Shown: one piece after another, positions 43,255 to 52,597 of the stretch
How positions within the stretch are numbered: position 1 is the stretch's first letter
Layout: every line of letters begins with the position of its first letter
Source: DASPKM01 sp963817075
GTDB taxonomy: Bacteria > Bacteroidota > Bacteroidia > Chitinophagales > Chitinophagaceae
NCBI GenBank assembly: GCA_963817075.1
Contig: CAWFMT010000005.1
Coordinates: 744,001 to 808,000 of the forward strand
Length of the DNA stretch: 64,000 nt
Direction of reading: 5' to 3'
Program-made: the position numbers and the translations under genes
Notes under the pieces: model-generated
What the model was told of the DNA's origin: nothing
Seen by the model: the letters and a program-made list of their open reading frames with translations, nothing else
Database searches by the model: none

Positions 43255-44376
43255 ATGAAGACAGCTTTTTTCAACGGATTAGTTTTCACAGGAAAAAAAA
43301 TGCTTCAGGATTCTGTAGTTGTTGTGAAGGATGGATTGATACGAGAAATATTAGATAGAAGTGATGAAGTACCTGGAAATGGAATTGATCTGGAAGGAGG
43401 ATACCTGGTTCCTGCATTCATCGACATTCAACTTTATGGTGGTAACGGATTATTGTTTGGAGAGCATCCTTCCGTTGATTCTTTAAAAGCTACCCATGAA
43501 TACTCCTTAGCAGGTGGCAGCGCTTATATTATGCCAACCGTTGGTACAAATTCGCGCGAGGTCATGAGTGCTGCTATCAAATCCGTTAGAGAGTATTGGG
43601 ATCAGAACTTGCCGGGAGTATTGGGCCTGCATCTGGAAGGTCCTTATATAAATCCAAAGAAGAAGGGAGCCCATATTGAGGAGTTTATTCAAACACCAAA
43701 CATTGAAGAAATCAAGGAGTTGCTGCGGGAAGGCAAAGGAGTAATAAAAATGATGACCCTTGCTCCTGAAGTCTGTGAACGAAGAATGATCAAATACCTA
43801 AAGGAACATAATGTTGTAGTTTCTGCGGGACATAGCAATGCCAGCTATGAACAGGCGAGCCAGTCATTCGCAAATGATTTATCTCTTGCAACTCATCTTT
43901 ATAATGCCATGTCAGGGTTGGGCCATCGTGCTCCAGGGATGGTGGGCGCCATATTTGATTCCGACAAGGCCATGGCAAGCATTGTTGCAGACGGATACCA
44001 TGTGGATTATCCAGCAATCCGAATCGCAAAAAAGATCATGGGAAAGCGACTCTTTCTTATCACAGATGCGGTAACAGAAAATAAAGAAGGTTATTACCAG
44101 CATCGATTAGATGGCGACAAATATGTAGTGGCCGATGGAACCTTGTCCGGTTCATCTTTAACACTCCTGAAAGCAGTTAAGAATTGTATTCACCAGGTGG
44201 GCATCCCACTTGAAGAAAGCTTGAGGATGGCCTCATTGTATCCTGCAAGAGCAATTGGAAAAGATGGTAGTCTTGGTAAAATCAAAGAAGGATATCGTGC
44301 AGATCTTGTCTGGCTTTCAAGAGAATTGAAGTTAAGAGGTGTTTTCACGAATGGCGCCTTACATCGATTTAATTAG
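43255..44376 (+). CDS. nagA: N-acetylglucosamine-6-phosphate deacetylase
   Basis: Removes the acetyl group from GlcNAc-6-phosphate so that the sugar can enter glycolysis or cell-wall recycling. The 373-residue amidohydrolase shows HLEGPYINPKKKGAH (metal-binding Glu), SAGHSNASYEQA, THLYNAMSGLGHRAPGMVG and the catalytic Asp in LITDAVTENK. The protein ends DGSLGKIKEGYRADLVWLS, the family's beta-sandwich closure. Thirty bases after the nitrilase gene; its last eight bases overlap the tail of the convergent S41 peptidase gene. Confidence 0.94.
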   Translation: MKTAFFNGLVFTGKKMLQDSVVVVKDGLIREILDRSDEVPGNGIDLEGGYLVPAFIDIQLYGGNGLLFGEHPSVDSLKATHEYSLAGGSAYIMPTVGTNSREVMSAAIKSVREYWDQNLPGVLGLHLEGPYINPKKKGAHIEEFIQTPNIEEIKELLREGKGVIKMMTLAPEVCERRMIKYLKEHNVVVSAGHSNASYEQASQSFANDLSLATHLYNAMSGLGHRAPGMVGAIFDSDKAMASIVADGYHVDYPAIRIAKKIMGKRLFLITDAVTENKEGYYQHRLDGDKYVVADGTLSGSSLTLLKAVKNCIHQVGIPLEESLRMASLYPARAIGKDGSLGKIKEGYRADLVWLSRELKLRGVFTNGALHRFN

Positions 44377-45877
44377 AACTTTTCCCGCGGATTAATTCTT
44401 TCACTTTTTCAACTTTAAAATCAACACCGTTTTTCACAGCTTCCGCAGTTGGACCAGAATAAAGATCTGGAAGAATTCCTCTACCCGTCTTTGGAAGATT
44501 TTTATCAATTACCAATCTGAACTTGGGCACCCTGAATCCAATTCCTGTATTAGGTAATCTCGCATCAGGTATCATCCATGCTGTATTTCCATATTCGCCG
44601 CCACCGGTTTCTTCGCCCACAAGCGTAACATTTCTTTGTCCTTTCAAAGCACCAGCAAATAAAGTAGTAGCAGAAAAAGAATTCCCGCCAATTAAGATGT
44701 AGACATTTCCATCAAAATGTTCCTGCAACTTTGGTTGAAACCAATGTTTTTCAAAATAACCGAAATGAAACCTGCCATCATTTCGCTTTTTTGTTACGAA
44801 ATGCATTCCTATCCAATACAACCATTGCTTCTCAATAAACTTTCCATAAGGACTAGATCTTCTGATGGCATACAATGAATCGGCGATCTTGAATTTTTTT
44901 TGGATCATGTACCGGGTAAGAAGCGTAGAGAGTGAAGCATCTCCTCCCCCATTACCTCGCACATCAATTACCAGATGCCTGATATTTCGCTCCTTTAATA
45001 ATTTGAATGAGCGTTTAAAGAAAGACGAAAGATAATTCCCCCGACTAAAGGAATTCAATGTCATGAATCCGGTACTTAACGTTGTATCGATCTGAAGATT
45101 TCTGGTGACAAATAATTGTTGTCTGCGAATCTCCTTTTTTGAAAATCTTACCTGCGGCCTGGCGGAAGCTCGCGATCCCGTATCCTTCAATGGATCATAA
45201 ACAGGAATCCTCGTCAACGATTGCCTGCCATTGCTGTCAATGTATCCAATTTCAAGAGTATCAGTAAGACCAAATACACTTCGATACCAACCTCCAAAAT
45301 TTCCTCTATTGCTAAGTTGCTGATACCTGGCCAGATCATTATAGCCGTCCGTAGCAAGGAACTTTTTCAATGAATCCACAATCAAGGCCTGCGACTTTCC
45401 ATTGATTGAGAGTATTACAGTTCCCCGTCGAAGAATTGAATCCCTGCGGTTAAGGTTGGCTGTAACAACCATGGTATCCGGCCAGATCTTAACGCTCAAT
45501 GGAAAAGTTTTGAGCCTGGCCCCTTCAAGGTATTTCGAGTATTGTTTTGAAGACCTGGTAGAGGTATGGCCGCAATTTATTTTTGCGATTATATAACTCA
45601 GCAAGGTCCGGAATTGTGGTTCGGTCATTGAATCGCGGATACTTGTAAATCCTTCATCAAAGTACCTGTCCATGCTGTCTTTGGAAGTGTACCAGTAGAT
45701 ACTTGGGTGAGAATCTTCCAGAATAGATCTGAATAAAGAATAATCTTCTTGCAGTGTTTGGATTGAATACTTCTTTTGTGGAGAAAAATTTTTCCTGGAG
45801 GCGGAGCACCCAGTGATCAACGTAACAATCAATAATAGAACGCCAATACTGATTGATCTCTTGGTCCTTTTCCTCAT
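44369..45877 (-). CDS. S41 family (tail-specific protease-like) lipoprotein peptidase
   Basis: A 502-residue lipoprotein: the N-terminal hydrophobic helix ends LITGCSAS, a good lipobox. The S41 catalytic core is in the C-terminal half, with DVRGNGGGDASLSTLL (about residue 312 on), the catalytic serine in LIGGNSFSATTLFAGAL, and GEETGGGEYGN. Residues about 40-250 hold a non-catalytic helical/beta part; a PDZ is suggested by RGTVILSINGKS. It probably degrades or trims envelope proteins in the periplasm. Convergent with nagA. Confidence 0.85.
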   Translation of the reverse strand: MRKRTKRSISIGVLLLIVTLITGCSASRKNFSPQKKYSIQTLQEDYSLFRSILEDSHPSIYWYTSKDSMDRYFDEGFTSIRDSMTEPQFRTLLSYIIAKINCGHTSTRSSKQYSKYLEGARLKTFPLSVKIWPDTMVVTANLNRRDSILRRGTVILSINGKSQALIVDSLKKFLATDGYNDLARYQQLSNRGNFGGWYRSVFGLTDTLEIGYIDSNGRQSLTRIPVYDPLKDTGSRASARPQVRFSKKEIRRQQLFVTRNLQIDTTLSTGFMTLNSFSRGNYLSSFFKRSFKLLKERNIRHLVIDVRGNGGGDASLSTLLTRYMIQKKFKIADSLYAIRRSSPYGKFIEKQWLYWIGMHFVTKKRNDGRFHFGYFEKHWFQPKLQEHFDGNVYILIGGNSFSATTLFAGALKGQRNVTLVGEETGGGEYGNTAWMIPDARLPNTGIGFRVPKFRLVIDKNLPKTGRGILPDLYSGPTAEAVKNGVDFKVEKVKELIRGKSSN

Positions 45878-45904
45878 AAGCTTGTGGTTCCTCCGTTCAG
45901 GTTT

Positions 45905-46933
45905 CTATTTAAATGCATTCCAACCCTGAGCTGTGATGGTGTGCAGACTTCCCCCTTTAGTAATGATCTTGCTTCCTTCCTCAGATTCCGTCATATAACC
46001 AATTACACTTATCTCCTCATTCAAAACCAATTTTTCATGATCGGCCTGGGGAATCGTGAATAATAATTCGTAATCCTCGCCGCCACTAAGAGCACAGGCA
46101 GTAGGATCAAGTTCAAATTTAAATGCTGCTTTCTTAGTGGCTTCATCAACCGGCAATTTTTCTTCATATATCCTACAGCCTAAACCACTTTGCTGGCAAA
46201 TATGAAGCAGTTCGGAACTCAAGCCATCACTTATATCCATCATGGCCGAAGGAATAATGTTTTTCTCAGCAAAGAATTCAATGATATCCTTCCTGGCTTC
46301 TGGCTTCAAAAGTCTACCAACAACATAGTCCTCGCCCTCAAGATCGGGTTGAATCTCCGGGCTCTCCAGGAAGATTTTTTTTTCACGCTCCAGGAACAAC
46401 AGTCCAAGATAGGCTGCTCCAAGGTCGCCCGAGCAACAAATAAGATCACCTTTTTTTGCGGTGCTTCGCTGTACATATTTGCCAGGTGGAACTTCACCAA
46501 TTGCAGTAATAGAAATGATCAACCCCTTTTGTGAGGCAGATGTATCTCCACCTACCAGGTCAACTCCATAATTCTTGCAGGCCAGGTAGATCCCTTCATA
46601 AAATTCATCCATAGATTCCAGGCTGAACCTGTTACTGAAAGCCATCCCAACAACAATCTGTGTAGGAATTGCATTCATAGCGTAAATATCACTGAGGTTC
46701 ACGACCACACTCTTATAGCCTAAATGCTTAAGAGGGGTATACATAAGATCAAAATGAATTCCCTCAATCAGAAGATCAGTGGAAATGACTGATTGTTTGC
46801 CATAGTGATCGATCACAGCCGCATCATCACCAACTCCAAGAATGGATGACACATTCTGAAATTCGATATTACGGGTAAGATGACTGATCAACCCAAATTC
46901 ACCTAAAGAAGATATTTCAGTTCTGGAATCCAT
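45905..46933 (-). CDS. thiL: Thiamine-monophosphate kinase
   Basis: Phosphorylates thiamine monophosphate to the active cofactor thiamine pyrophosphate. The 342-residue protein of the PurM/ThiL ATP-grasp-like fold shows LGVGDDAAVID, STDLLIEGIHFDL, NLSDIYAMNAIPTQIVVGM, LVGGDTSAS, GDLGAAYLGL, MMDISDGLSSEL and CALSGGEDYELLFTI, all conserved ThiL positions. Same strand and 43 bases after the inositol-monophosphatase gene, so possibly one transcript. Confidence 0.95.
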   Translation of the reverse strand: MDSRTEISSLGEFGLISHLTRNIEFQNVSSILGVGDDAAVIDHYGKQSVISTDLLIEGIHFDLMYTPLKHLGYKSVVVNLSDIYAMNAIPTQIVVGMAFSNRFSLESMDEFYEGIYLACKNYGVDLVGGDTSASQKGLIISITAIGEVPPGKYVQRSTAKKGDLICCSGDLGAAYLGLLFLEREKKIFLESPEIQPDLEGEDYVVGRLLKPEARKDIIEFFAEKNIIPSAMMDISDGLSSELLHICQQSGLGCRIYEEKLPVDEATKKAAFKFELDPTACALSGGEDYELLFTIPQADHEKLVLNEEISVIGYMTESEEGSKIITKGGSLHTITAQGWNAFK

Positions 46934-46976
46934 TAATTTCTATTTCAAAATTCGAATCAGAATGATTTTCGTCGCT

Positions 46977-47762
46977 CTATTTATTAGCTCCAACACTTCC
47001 GTGAATCCACTGAAGCATTTCATCATGAATATGTCCGTTCGTAGCAACCACAAAGGTCTGATGGGGTGAGAATTTGTTCCCTTTAAAATCAGTGACCCTG
47101 CCGCCGGCTTCTTCCACAATGTGAAATCCGGCCGCGCTATCCCAGGCCTGGAGATTCATTTCATAGAATCCATCGAATCTGCCGGCAGCAACCCAACAAA
47201 GATCTATTGCGGCTGAACCTAGCCTTCTTACAGGTATTCCTTTTCTAATAAACCTTTCAAAAATCTGAAGCGGTCCATTAGGCATGTCCAGATAAGTGTA
47301 AGGAAAGCCGGTAACCAGGCATGAATGCAGAACCTCTGCCTTACTGCTGACCTGGATACGCTTATCGTTGAGGTATGCTCCCTGGCCTTTTTGGGCAAAG
47401 AAAAATTCCTGCATGAAAGGATTATAAACCACGCCCATTATGATCTCATGATTATGCTCAAGGGCAATTGATATGCAACAGATTGGAATCTTGTTCGCGA
47501 AATTCACAGTGCCGTCAATAGGATCGATTATCCATCGGTATTCCGATAATGTACCCAATTCTCCAATTTCTTCACTCAGGATTAAATGGTCAGGAAAATC
47601 TGTCTTAATAATGTCGATGACTGTTTTTTCCGAAGCATGGTCAGCTTCCGTCACCAGATTATTCACTCCTTCTTTGTTGCTGATACGTAACTCCTTTTCA
47701 AAAAATTCCTGTATGACTCCTGCGCCTGCCTGTGCAGCCCTGATGAGAGTTGATTTTAGCAT
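46977..47762 (-). CDS. suhB: Inositol monophosphatase family protein (SuhB-like)
   Basis: A 261-residue Mg2+/Li+-sensitive phosphatase. The metal-binding motifs are intact: LSEEIGELG, WIIDPIDGTVNFANKIP and the C-terminal WDSAAGFHIVEEAGG. It dephosphorylates inositol-1-phosphate or related sugar phosphates; in other bacteria SuhB also acts in rRNA transcription. ATG at 47760-47762. The upstream 76 bases before the divergent glycosyltransferase gene must hold both promoters. Confidence 0.92.
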   Translation of the reverse strand: MLKSTLIRAAQAGAGVIQEFFEKELRISNKEGVNNLVTEADHASEKTVIDIIKTDFPDHLILSEEIGELGTLSEYRWIIDPIDGTVNFANKIPICCISIALEHNHEIIMGVVYNPFMQEFFFAQKGQGAYLNDKRIQVSSKAEVLHSCLVTGFPYTYLDMPNGPLQIFERFIRKGIPVRRLGSAAIDLCWVAAGRFDGFYEMNLQAWDSAAGFHIVEEAGGRVTDFKGNKFSPHQTFVVATNGHIHDEMLQWIHGSVGANK

Positions 47763-47838
47763 TGCGCAAAGATAGATAAGAGGGTTTCAGATTGCATCTC
47801 TAAAATTGATGATTAGATTCTAGTTTTGGCCGATTGAT

Positions 47839-48981
47839 ATGATGCTATCTGTGATCATAGTTAATTACAATGTCAGGTGCTTTCTTGAACAATGCCTGTT
47901 CTCTGTTCAAAAAGCATTATATAAACCTGCGGAGATGGAGGTGATTGTCGTGGACAATGCATCTCCGGACAATAGTCTTGATTATTTAGCTCCGAAATTT
48001 TCATCAGTACATTTCATTCAAAACAAAGAAAACCTGGGTTTTGCAAAAGCGAATAACCAGGCTCTTGCCCATGCGAGGGGTAAGTATATTCTCTTCCTGA
48101 ATCCCGATACGATCCTTCCTGAAGACATATTCTCTGTCATGATCGAGTTTATGGAATCCCATCCCAAAGCAGGGGGACTTGGAATCAGGATGATCGATGG
48201 GGCAGGAAAATTTCTTCCCGAATCAAAAAGAGGATTTCCAACTGCCTGGCGCTCGTTCAGTAAACTGAGCGGACTATCGTCAATCTTCCCTAAAACCAAA
48301 CTTTTTGCAGGTTATAACCTGGGTCATCTTGATGAAAGAAAAACTCATCAGGTAGAATCTCTTGTGGGAGCATGCATGTTGGTTAGAAAGGATGCCCTGG
48401 AGGTGACAGGTGGGTTCGACGAACGTTTTTTCATGTATGCTGAGGATATTGATCTTAGTAAGCGTATCATGGAAGCAGGATTTGCAAACTTCTACCTGGG
48501 GGAAAAAACGATCATTCACTTTAAGGGTGAGAGTACTATCCGGGATCGTAAGTATGTAAAGAATTTTTACGCCGCCATGGTGCAATATCTTGATAAGCAT
48601 TACAAAGGATCAACCCCAGGCCTTTCAATTGGTATGATGAAAGCCGGGATTTTCCTTCGGAGTTTGATAGCAAGCTCTAAGTTGAAGGAGGCTAATTCCC
48701 CGAATTCAATAAATCATGTTGCATTAAAGGGTGATTCAACTTCCGTTCAAAAATTAAGAACCCGGTTGAGCAAAGTTGGTAAAAACCTTGAGGAATCACC
48801 TATCTCCACTCTCGCCATCCTATGTGAAGGAGCTGATTTTTCATTTGGCAGAATTATCGGGGAGATTGAGAATAGTGAGGGCCGAAAGACAAACCTCATC
48901 CATTCATCTGGAAGCAGCTCCATTGTAGGAAGCGCAGATAGGGAGGGCCAGGGCATTGCCATTGAGCTTCCGCCTGTCTGA
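47839..48981 (+). CDS. Family 2 glycosyltransferase
   Basis: A 380-residue GT-A enzyme. The nucleotide-sugar-binding start LSVIIVNYNVRCFLEQCLFS, VVDNASPDNS, the NLGFAKANNQAL segment and the FLNPDT acceptor loop (D-x-D equivalent) are clear, followed by FDERFFMYAEDIDLSKRI. It resembles WbbL-type rhamnosyltransferases (GTs with the FMYxEDxDL motif). About 90 C-terminal residues form an additional alpha/beta segment (STLAILCEGADFSFGRIIGE) without obvious family. Probably acts in O-antigen, exopolysaccharide or glycoprotein synthesis at the membrane. A TAGTTTTG -7-like element lies at 47821-47828. Confidence 0.9.
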   Translation: MMLSVIIVNYNVRCFLEQCLFSVQKALYKPAEMEVIVVDNASPDNSLDYLAPKFSSVHFIQNKENLGFAKANNQALAHARGKYILFLNPDTILPEDIFSVMIEFMESHPKAGGLGIRMIDGAGKFLPESKRGFPTAWRSFSKLSGLSSIFPKTKLFAGYNLGHLDERKTHQVESLVGACMLVRKDALEVTGGFDERFFMYAEDIDLSKRIMEAGFANFYLGEKTIIHFKGESTIRDRKYVKNFYAAMVQYLDKHYKGSTPGLSIGMMKAGIFLRSLIASSKLKEANSPNSINHVALKGDSTSVQKLRTRLSKVGKNLEESPISTLAILCEGADFSFGRIIGEIENSEGRKTNLIHSSGSSSIVGSADREGQGIAIELPPV

Positions 48982-49055
48982 GAGTTCAGATCAGGTTCTC
49001 CTTTGCACCCAATACCTTAATTTTGAAACGCCTTGCATCTAAAGGCGATTGCTTA

Positions 49056-50585
49056 ATGGCACTGATAGACCTTAAACTTCCGAAACCTGTGGCCGACGCG
49101 TTGCGTCTATCGCGCAATTCACCTCCTCGACAACAGTTGCGGGTGTTAAAAAAGCTATTGAGAAAGGCGAGGTTTACTGAATTTGGGCAGCAATTCCGCT
49201 TTGATGAGATTCTTCTAAGTCGCGATCCTGTAACTCAATTCCAGCAACTCGTTCCTGTTCACGACTATAATAAGATCTACCAGAATTGGTGGAAGAAAAC
49301 TCTTGAAGGGATTCCCGATGTTACCTGGCCAGGCAAAATAAAATACTACGCTCTGAGCAGCGGAACCAGCGAGGCTGCAAGTAAATACATCCCGGTGACG
49401 AAGGACATGCTCAGAAGCAACACTATCAACTACGTACGGCAACTTATCTCCCTTGCATCATACGATGAACTTCCAAGAGGAGCCTTGGGCAAAGGTTTCC
49501 TTATGCTGGGAGGAACAACAGATCTGCAAAAAGGAAAAGCAGGATGGTTTGCAGGAGACCTGAGTGGGATCCTCGCAAAGAATCGCCCATTCTGGTTTCA
49601 GACATTTTATAAACCGGGCGGCAAAATTGCCAAGGTGAAAGACTGGAATGAAAAGCTTCATGAGATTGTTGAGAAGGCTCCTGACTGGGACATTGGTTTT
49701 ATAGTAGGAGTTCCTGCGTGGTGCCAGATGTGCATGGAGATGATCATCGAACACCACAAGCTTAACAGCATTCATGACATCTGGCCAAACTTTGGGTTTT
49801 TCATTCATGGCGGAGTTGCCTTCGAGCCATATAAAAAAGGATTTGAGAAACTTCTTGCAAAGCCCATTGTATATATCGAAAACTATCTGGCAAGTGAGGG
49901 ATTTATCGCCTTCAAAAACAGGCAACACGCACAGGGCATGCACCTGATCCTGAATAATAACATCTTCCTTGAATTTGTTCCTTTCGATAGTAAGAATTTT
50001 GATTTAGATGGGAACATGGTTGATCATCCTGAAACGCTCATTCTTCCGAACGTAGAGGAGGATAAGGATTATGCGATCCTGCTTAGCACAAATTCAGGAG
50101 CGTGGAGATATCTGATAGGGGATACAATACGGTTTATTGATAAAAAGAAAAATGAGATCCGGATTACCGGTCGCACCAAACATTATTTGTCCCTGGTAGG
50201 CGAACATCTCAGTGTTGATAATATGAATCGCGCTGTTGAACTTGTTAGCGAAGAATTGAACATTTGCATTCCCGAATACACCGTTGCGGGCCTACCTCAT
50301 GGCACTTTCTTCTCGCACCAATGGTATGTTGCCTGCGATGATGCGGTTGATTCTGATGTTCTTCGCGATAAGATCGATGGCAGGTTAAGGGAGCTAAACG
50401 ACGATTACGCCGTTGAAAGAGACAGCGCACTCAAAGAGGTGCATCTGCAAAAACTCAGCGAAAACAAATTCCTGCATTTCCTGGAATTGAAGGGCAAGGT
50501 TGGCGGACAACATAAGTTTCCCCGCGTGCTCAAGGGTAAGATGTATCAGGATTGGATCAGATATCTGGAGACCGGCTCGGTCTGA
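49056..50585 (+). CDS. GH3 auxin-responsive-promoter family protein (acyl-adenylate-forming)
   Basis: A 509-residue adenylating enzyme of the GH3 family, which in plants joins amino acids to hormones such as auxin and jasmonate. The start is the ATG at 49056 (MALIDLKLPKPVADAL); the frame is open back to a TTG at 49023. Visible: the P-loop-like YYALSSGTSEAASKYIPVT (ATP/AMP motif I), a middle motif near YLASEGFIAFKNR, and RFIDKKKNEIRITGRTKHYLSLVGEHLS (motif III, quoted in part). No PCP carrier domain follows. Bacterial GH3 proteins are common in Bacteroidota; the substrate acid is unknown. TAATTTTG at 49018-49025 may be its -7 element. Confidence 0.88.
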   Translation: MALIDLKLPKPVADALRLSRNSPPRQQLRVLKKLLRKARFTEFGQQFRFDEILLSRDPVTQFQQLVPVHDYNKIYQNWWKKTLEGIPDVTWPGKIKYYALSSGTSEAASKYIPVTKDMLRSNTINYVRQLISLASYDELPRGALGKGFLMLGGTTDLQKGKAGWFAGDLSGILAKNRPFWFQTFYKPGGKIAKVKDWNEKLHEIVEKAPDWDIGFIVGVPAWCQMCMEMIIEHHKLNSIHDIWPNFGFFIHGGVAFEPYKKGFEKLLAKPIVYIENYLASEGFIAFKNRQHAQGMHLILNNNIFLEFVPFDSKNFDLDGNMVDHPETLILPNVEEDKDYAILLSTNSGAWRYLIGDTIRFIDKKKNEIRITGRTKHYLSLVGEHLSVDNMNRAVELVSEELNICIPEYTVAGLPHGTFFSHQWYVACDDAVDSDVLRDKIDGRLRELNDDYAVERDSALKEVHLQKLSENKFLHFLELKGKVGGQHKFPRVLKGKMYQDWIRYLETGSV

Positions 50586-50621
50586 TTTAGTACCGGAAGA
50601 ATTAGGCAGAAAAAATTGCTC

Positions 50622-51269
50622 ATGACTGATGCATTGGTGAAAGGACTACTTCTTGGTTTCTATCTAGCTCTCTCTGTCGGTCCTGTAATTTTCACCATCA
50701 TTAAACAGAGTTTGAATAATGGAAGGGAAGGCGGATTCAGCTTTGTTGCCGGCGTTTGGATCAGCGACATAGTCCTTGTTGTTCTCAGCAATGTATTTTC
50801 CGAACTGGTGAGTACGGCATTGCAGTATAAAAAAATTATTGGCTATACGGGAAGTGTTTTCCTGCTCGGTATGGGAATATTTTTCGTGTTCTTCAAGAAG
50901 GTAAGTCTCCGCAAGGATGCGGAAGGAATGACAATTCGTTTCAGAAAGCGCGACTTCGCCAAAATATTCATGTCTGGTTTCCTGATCAATACTTTAAACC
51001 CCAGCGTGATCCTTTTCTGGCTCGTGAATGCCACCGCCTTTGCTATTGCATATAATTTCCAGCAGCGTATCCTGGTTTTCTCCACCTGCATAATAGTAAA
51101 TATTATTGCTGATTCGGTAAAGGTTTTGCTGGCTGGGAGGCTCCGGCAGAAACTGACGATTCGGAATCTCTCTATTATTAATAAAGTATCGGGAACGATT
51201 CTGATCGGATTTGCGTTTGCGCTTCTTTACGGTATTATATTTCTTTCTGACAGACTTGCTTCGAATTAA
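50622..51269 (+). CDS. LysE family translocator
   Basis: A 215-residue inner-membrane exporter. The start used is the ATG 50622; a TTG two codons earlier is unlikely. Six hydrophobic helices and the LysE signature LSVGPVIFTIIKQSLNNGREGGF (quoted in part: SVGPVIFTIIKQSLNNGR) near the N-terminus, with FLINTLNPSVILFWL in the fourth helix, fit the LysE/RhtB superfamily of amino-acid exporters. The transported compound is unknown. It follows the GH3 gene by 36 bases on the same strand and so may share its transcript; a link between acyl-amide formation and export would be inference. Confidence 0.88.
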   Translation: MTDALVKGLLLGFYLALSVGPVIFTIIKQSLNNGREGGFSFVAGVWISDIVLVVLSNVFSELVSTALQYKKIIGYTGSVFLLGMGIFFVFFKKVSLRKDAEGMTIRFRKRDFAKIFMSGFLINTLNPSVILFWLVNATAFAIAYNFQQRILVFSTCIIVNIIADSVKVLLAGRLRQKLTIRNLSIINKVSGTILIGFAFALLYGIIFLSDRLASN

Positions 51270-51314
51270 CTTTTATTTACCCCTGCACTTTGTATGTTTG
51301 AACCAATTTCATAG

Positions 51315-51872
51315 ATGGTGAGAATTTTATTCTTCTTCCTTTATTGCGCCGCTTCGCTTCCTTCCATCGCGCAAAATAATATCCTCTTGTTACAAAAGAA
51401 GAATAAGACAGTTCAGACTTATTATGCCGGAAAGTTCATTTCACTTGAGACAGTGCATAAAAATTATGCTGAAGGCCTTATAACAAGGATAACATCAGAT
51501 TCGGTTTATATACGACACTTCGATATTCAAAAAAGCATTACTGAATATGGGGGTGTTTATTTTGATACTTCTTTTCGTTACACCACTGCTATTCACGTCA
51601 AAGACATTGGTGGCCTCTTTTCGCGCAAGCGCTCTACTAATAATAGTTCCAAAGGGAAACTTCTACTTATTGCCGGTGGTGGCGTAATGGTATTGGGCGC
51701 AGTAAATGGTCTATACCGGGGAGATCCGCCAAAGAATTGGTATAAGGCCTCATCTTATATTTCGGCTGGAGTATTATCAGGCTTGGGTGTTCTTCTCATG
51801 CGAAAGGCAACCAGGCGTTATGGGCAGGGAAAAAAATACCGATTCAAAATACTTAAGTTGGATCTGCGTTAA
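51315..51872 (+). CDS. Hypothetical exported protein with two membrane helices
   Basis: A 185-residue protein with an N-terminal signal (about 1-19, ending PSIAQ), a beta-rich region (about 20-105, YAGKFISLETVHKNYAEGLI, DSVYIRHFDIQ) and two hydrophobic helices (about 113-130 and 145-162). I do not recognise it. A TATGTTTG -7-like element at 51293-51300 is 14 bases before the ATG. Thirty-five bases separate it from mtgA. Confidence 0.65.
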   Translation: MVRILFFFLYCAASLPSIAQNNILLLQKKNKTVQTYYAGKFISLETVHKNYAEGLITRITSDSVYIRHFDIQKSITEYGGVYFDTSFRYTTAIHVKDIGGLFSRKRSTNNSSKGKLLLIAGGGVMVLGAVNGLYRGDPPKNWYKASSYISAGVLSGLGVLLMRKATRRYGQGKKYRFKILKLDLR

Positions 51873-51907
51873 TTCGTTCGGCAATAAATTGCAATCAAAG
51901 TTCACTG

Positions 51908-52597
51908 ATGCCAACTACCAAAGAGGGATTGCCAAGGCGGATTTGGAGATTTATCAAAAGGCTATTCATAATCCTCTTCATTCTTCAATTGCTGTATATC
52001 CTTCTGCTTAAGTGGGTAGATCCTCCTTTCACTCTTACTCAGCTTTCAAGTTATTTTTCAGGCCACGGTCTTAAAAGAGATTATGTTTCTCTGAAAGAAA
52101 TGTCCCCCTACACAAAACTTGCTGTCATTGCTTCTGAAGACCAATTGTTTCCTGATCACAATGGTTTTGATTTTAAGTCGATAGAAAAAGCAATGAAGCA
52201 TAACAAGAAAAATAAATCTCTACATGGTGCAAGTACGCTGAGTCAACAGGTAGCAAAAAATGTTTTTCTATGGCAAGGAAGGAGCTGGTTTAGAAAAGCC
52301 CTTGAAGTTTATTTCACCTTCATGATCGAGTTGATATGGGGTAAGAAAAGAATTCTGGAGATGTATTTGAATGTTGTGGAGATGGGCGATGGAATTTTTG
52401 GTATCGAGGCCGCCGGCCGTAAATACTACAATAAATCTGCTAAGAAATTGACCCGGATGGAGGCCGCCTGCATTGCAGCCTGCTTGCCCAATCCTAAAAA
52501 GTACCGGCCTGCAAATGCTGGCAATAGATGTAGTTGGATCATTCGGCAAATGAATAATCTTCAGAATGATCCGGATATTCAGAAACTTTTGCAGTGA
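51908..52597 (+). CDS. mtgA: Monofunctional biosynthetic peptidoglycan transglycosylase
   Basis: Polymerises lipid II into glycan strands. The 229-residue GT51 protein has an N-terminal membrane anchor (about 15-35), the active-site ASEDQLFPDHNGFD (catalytic Glu), the GASTLSQQVAKN motif, and ILEMYLNVVEMGDGIFGIEAA. There is no transpeptidase domain, so it is the monofunctional form. Length is normal. It converges with the GT39 gene, whose stop codon is adjacent. Confidence 0.94.
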   Translation: MPTTKEGLPRRIWRFIKRLFIILFILQLLYILLLKWVDPPFTLTQLSSYFSGHGLKRDYVSLKEMSPYTKLAVIASEDQLFPDHNGFDFKSIEKAMKHNKKNKSLHGASTLSQQVAKNVFLWQGRSWFRKALEVYFTFMIELIWGKKRILEMYLNVVEMGDGIFGIEAAGRKYYNKSAKKLTRMEAACIAACLPNPKKYRPANAGNRCSWIIRQMNNLQNDPDIQKLLQ

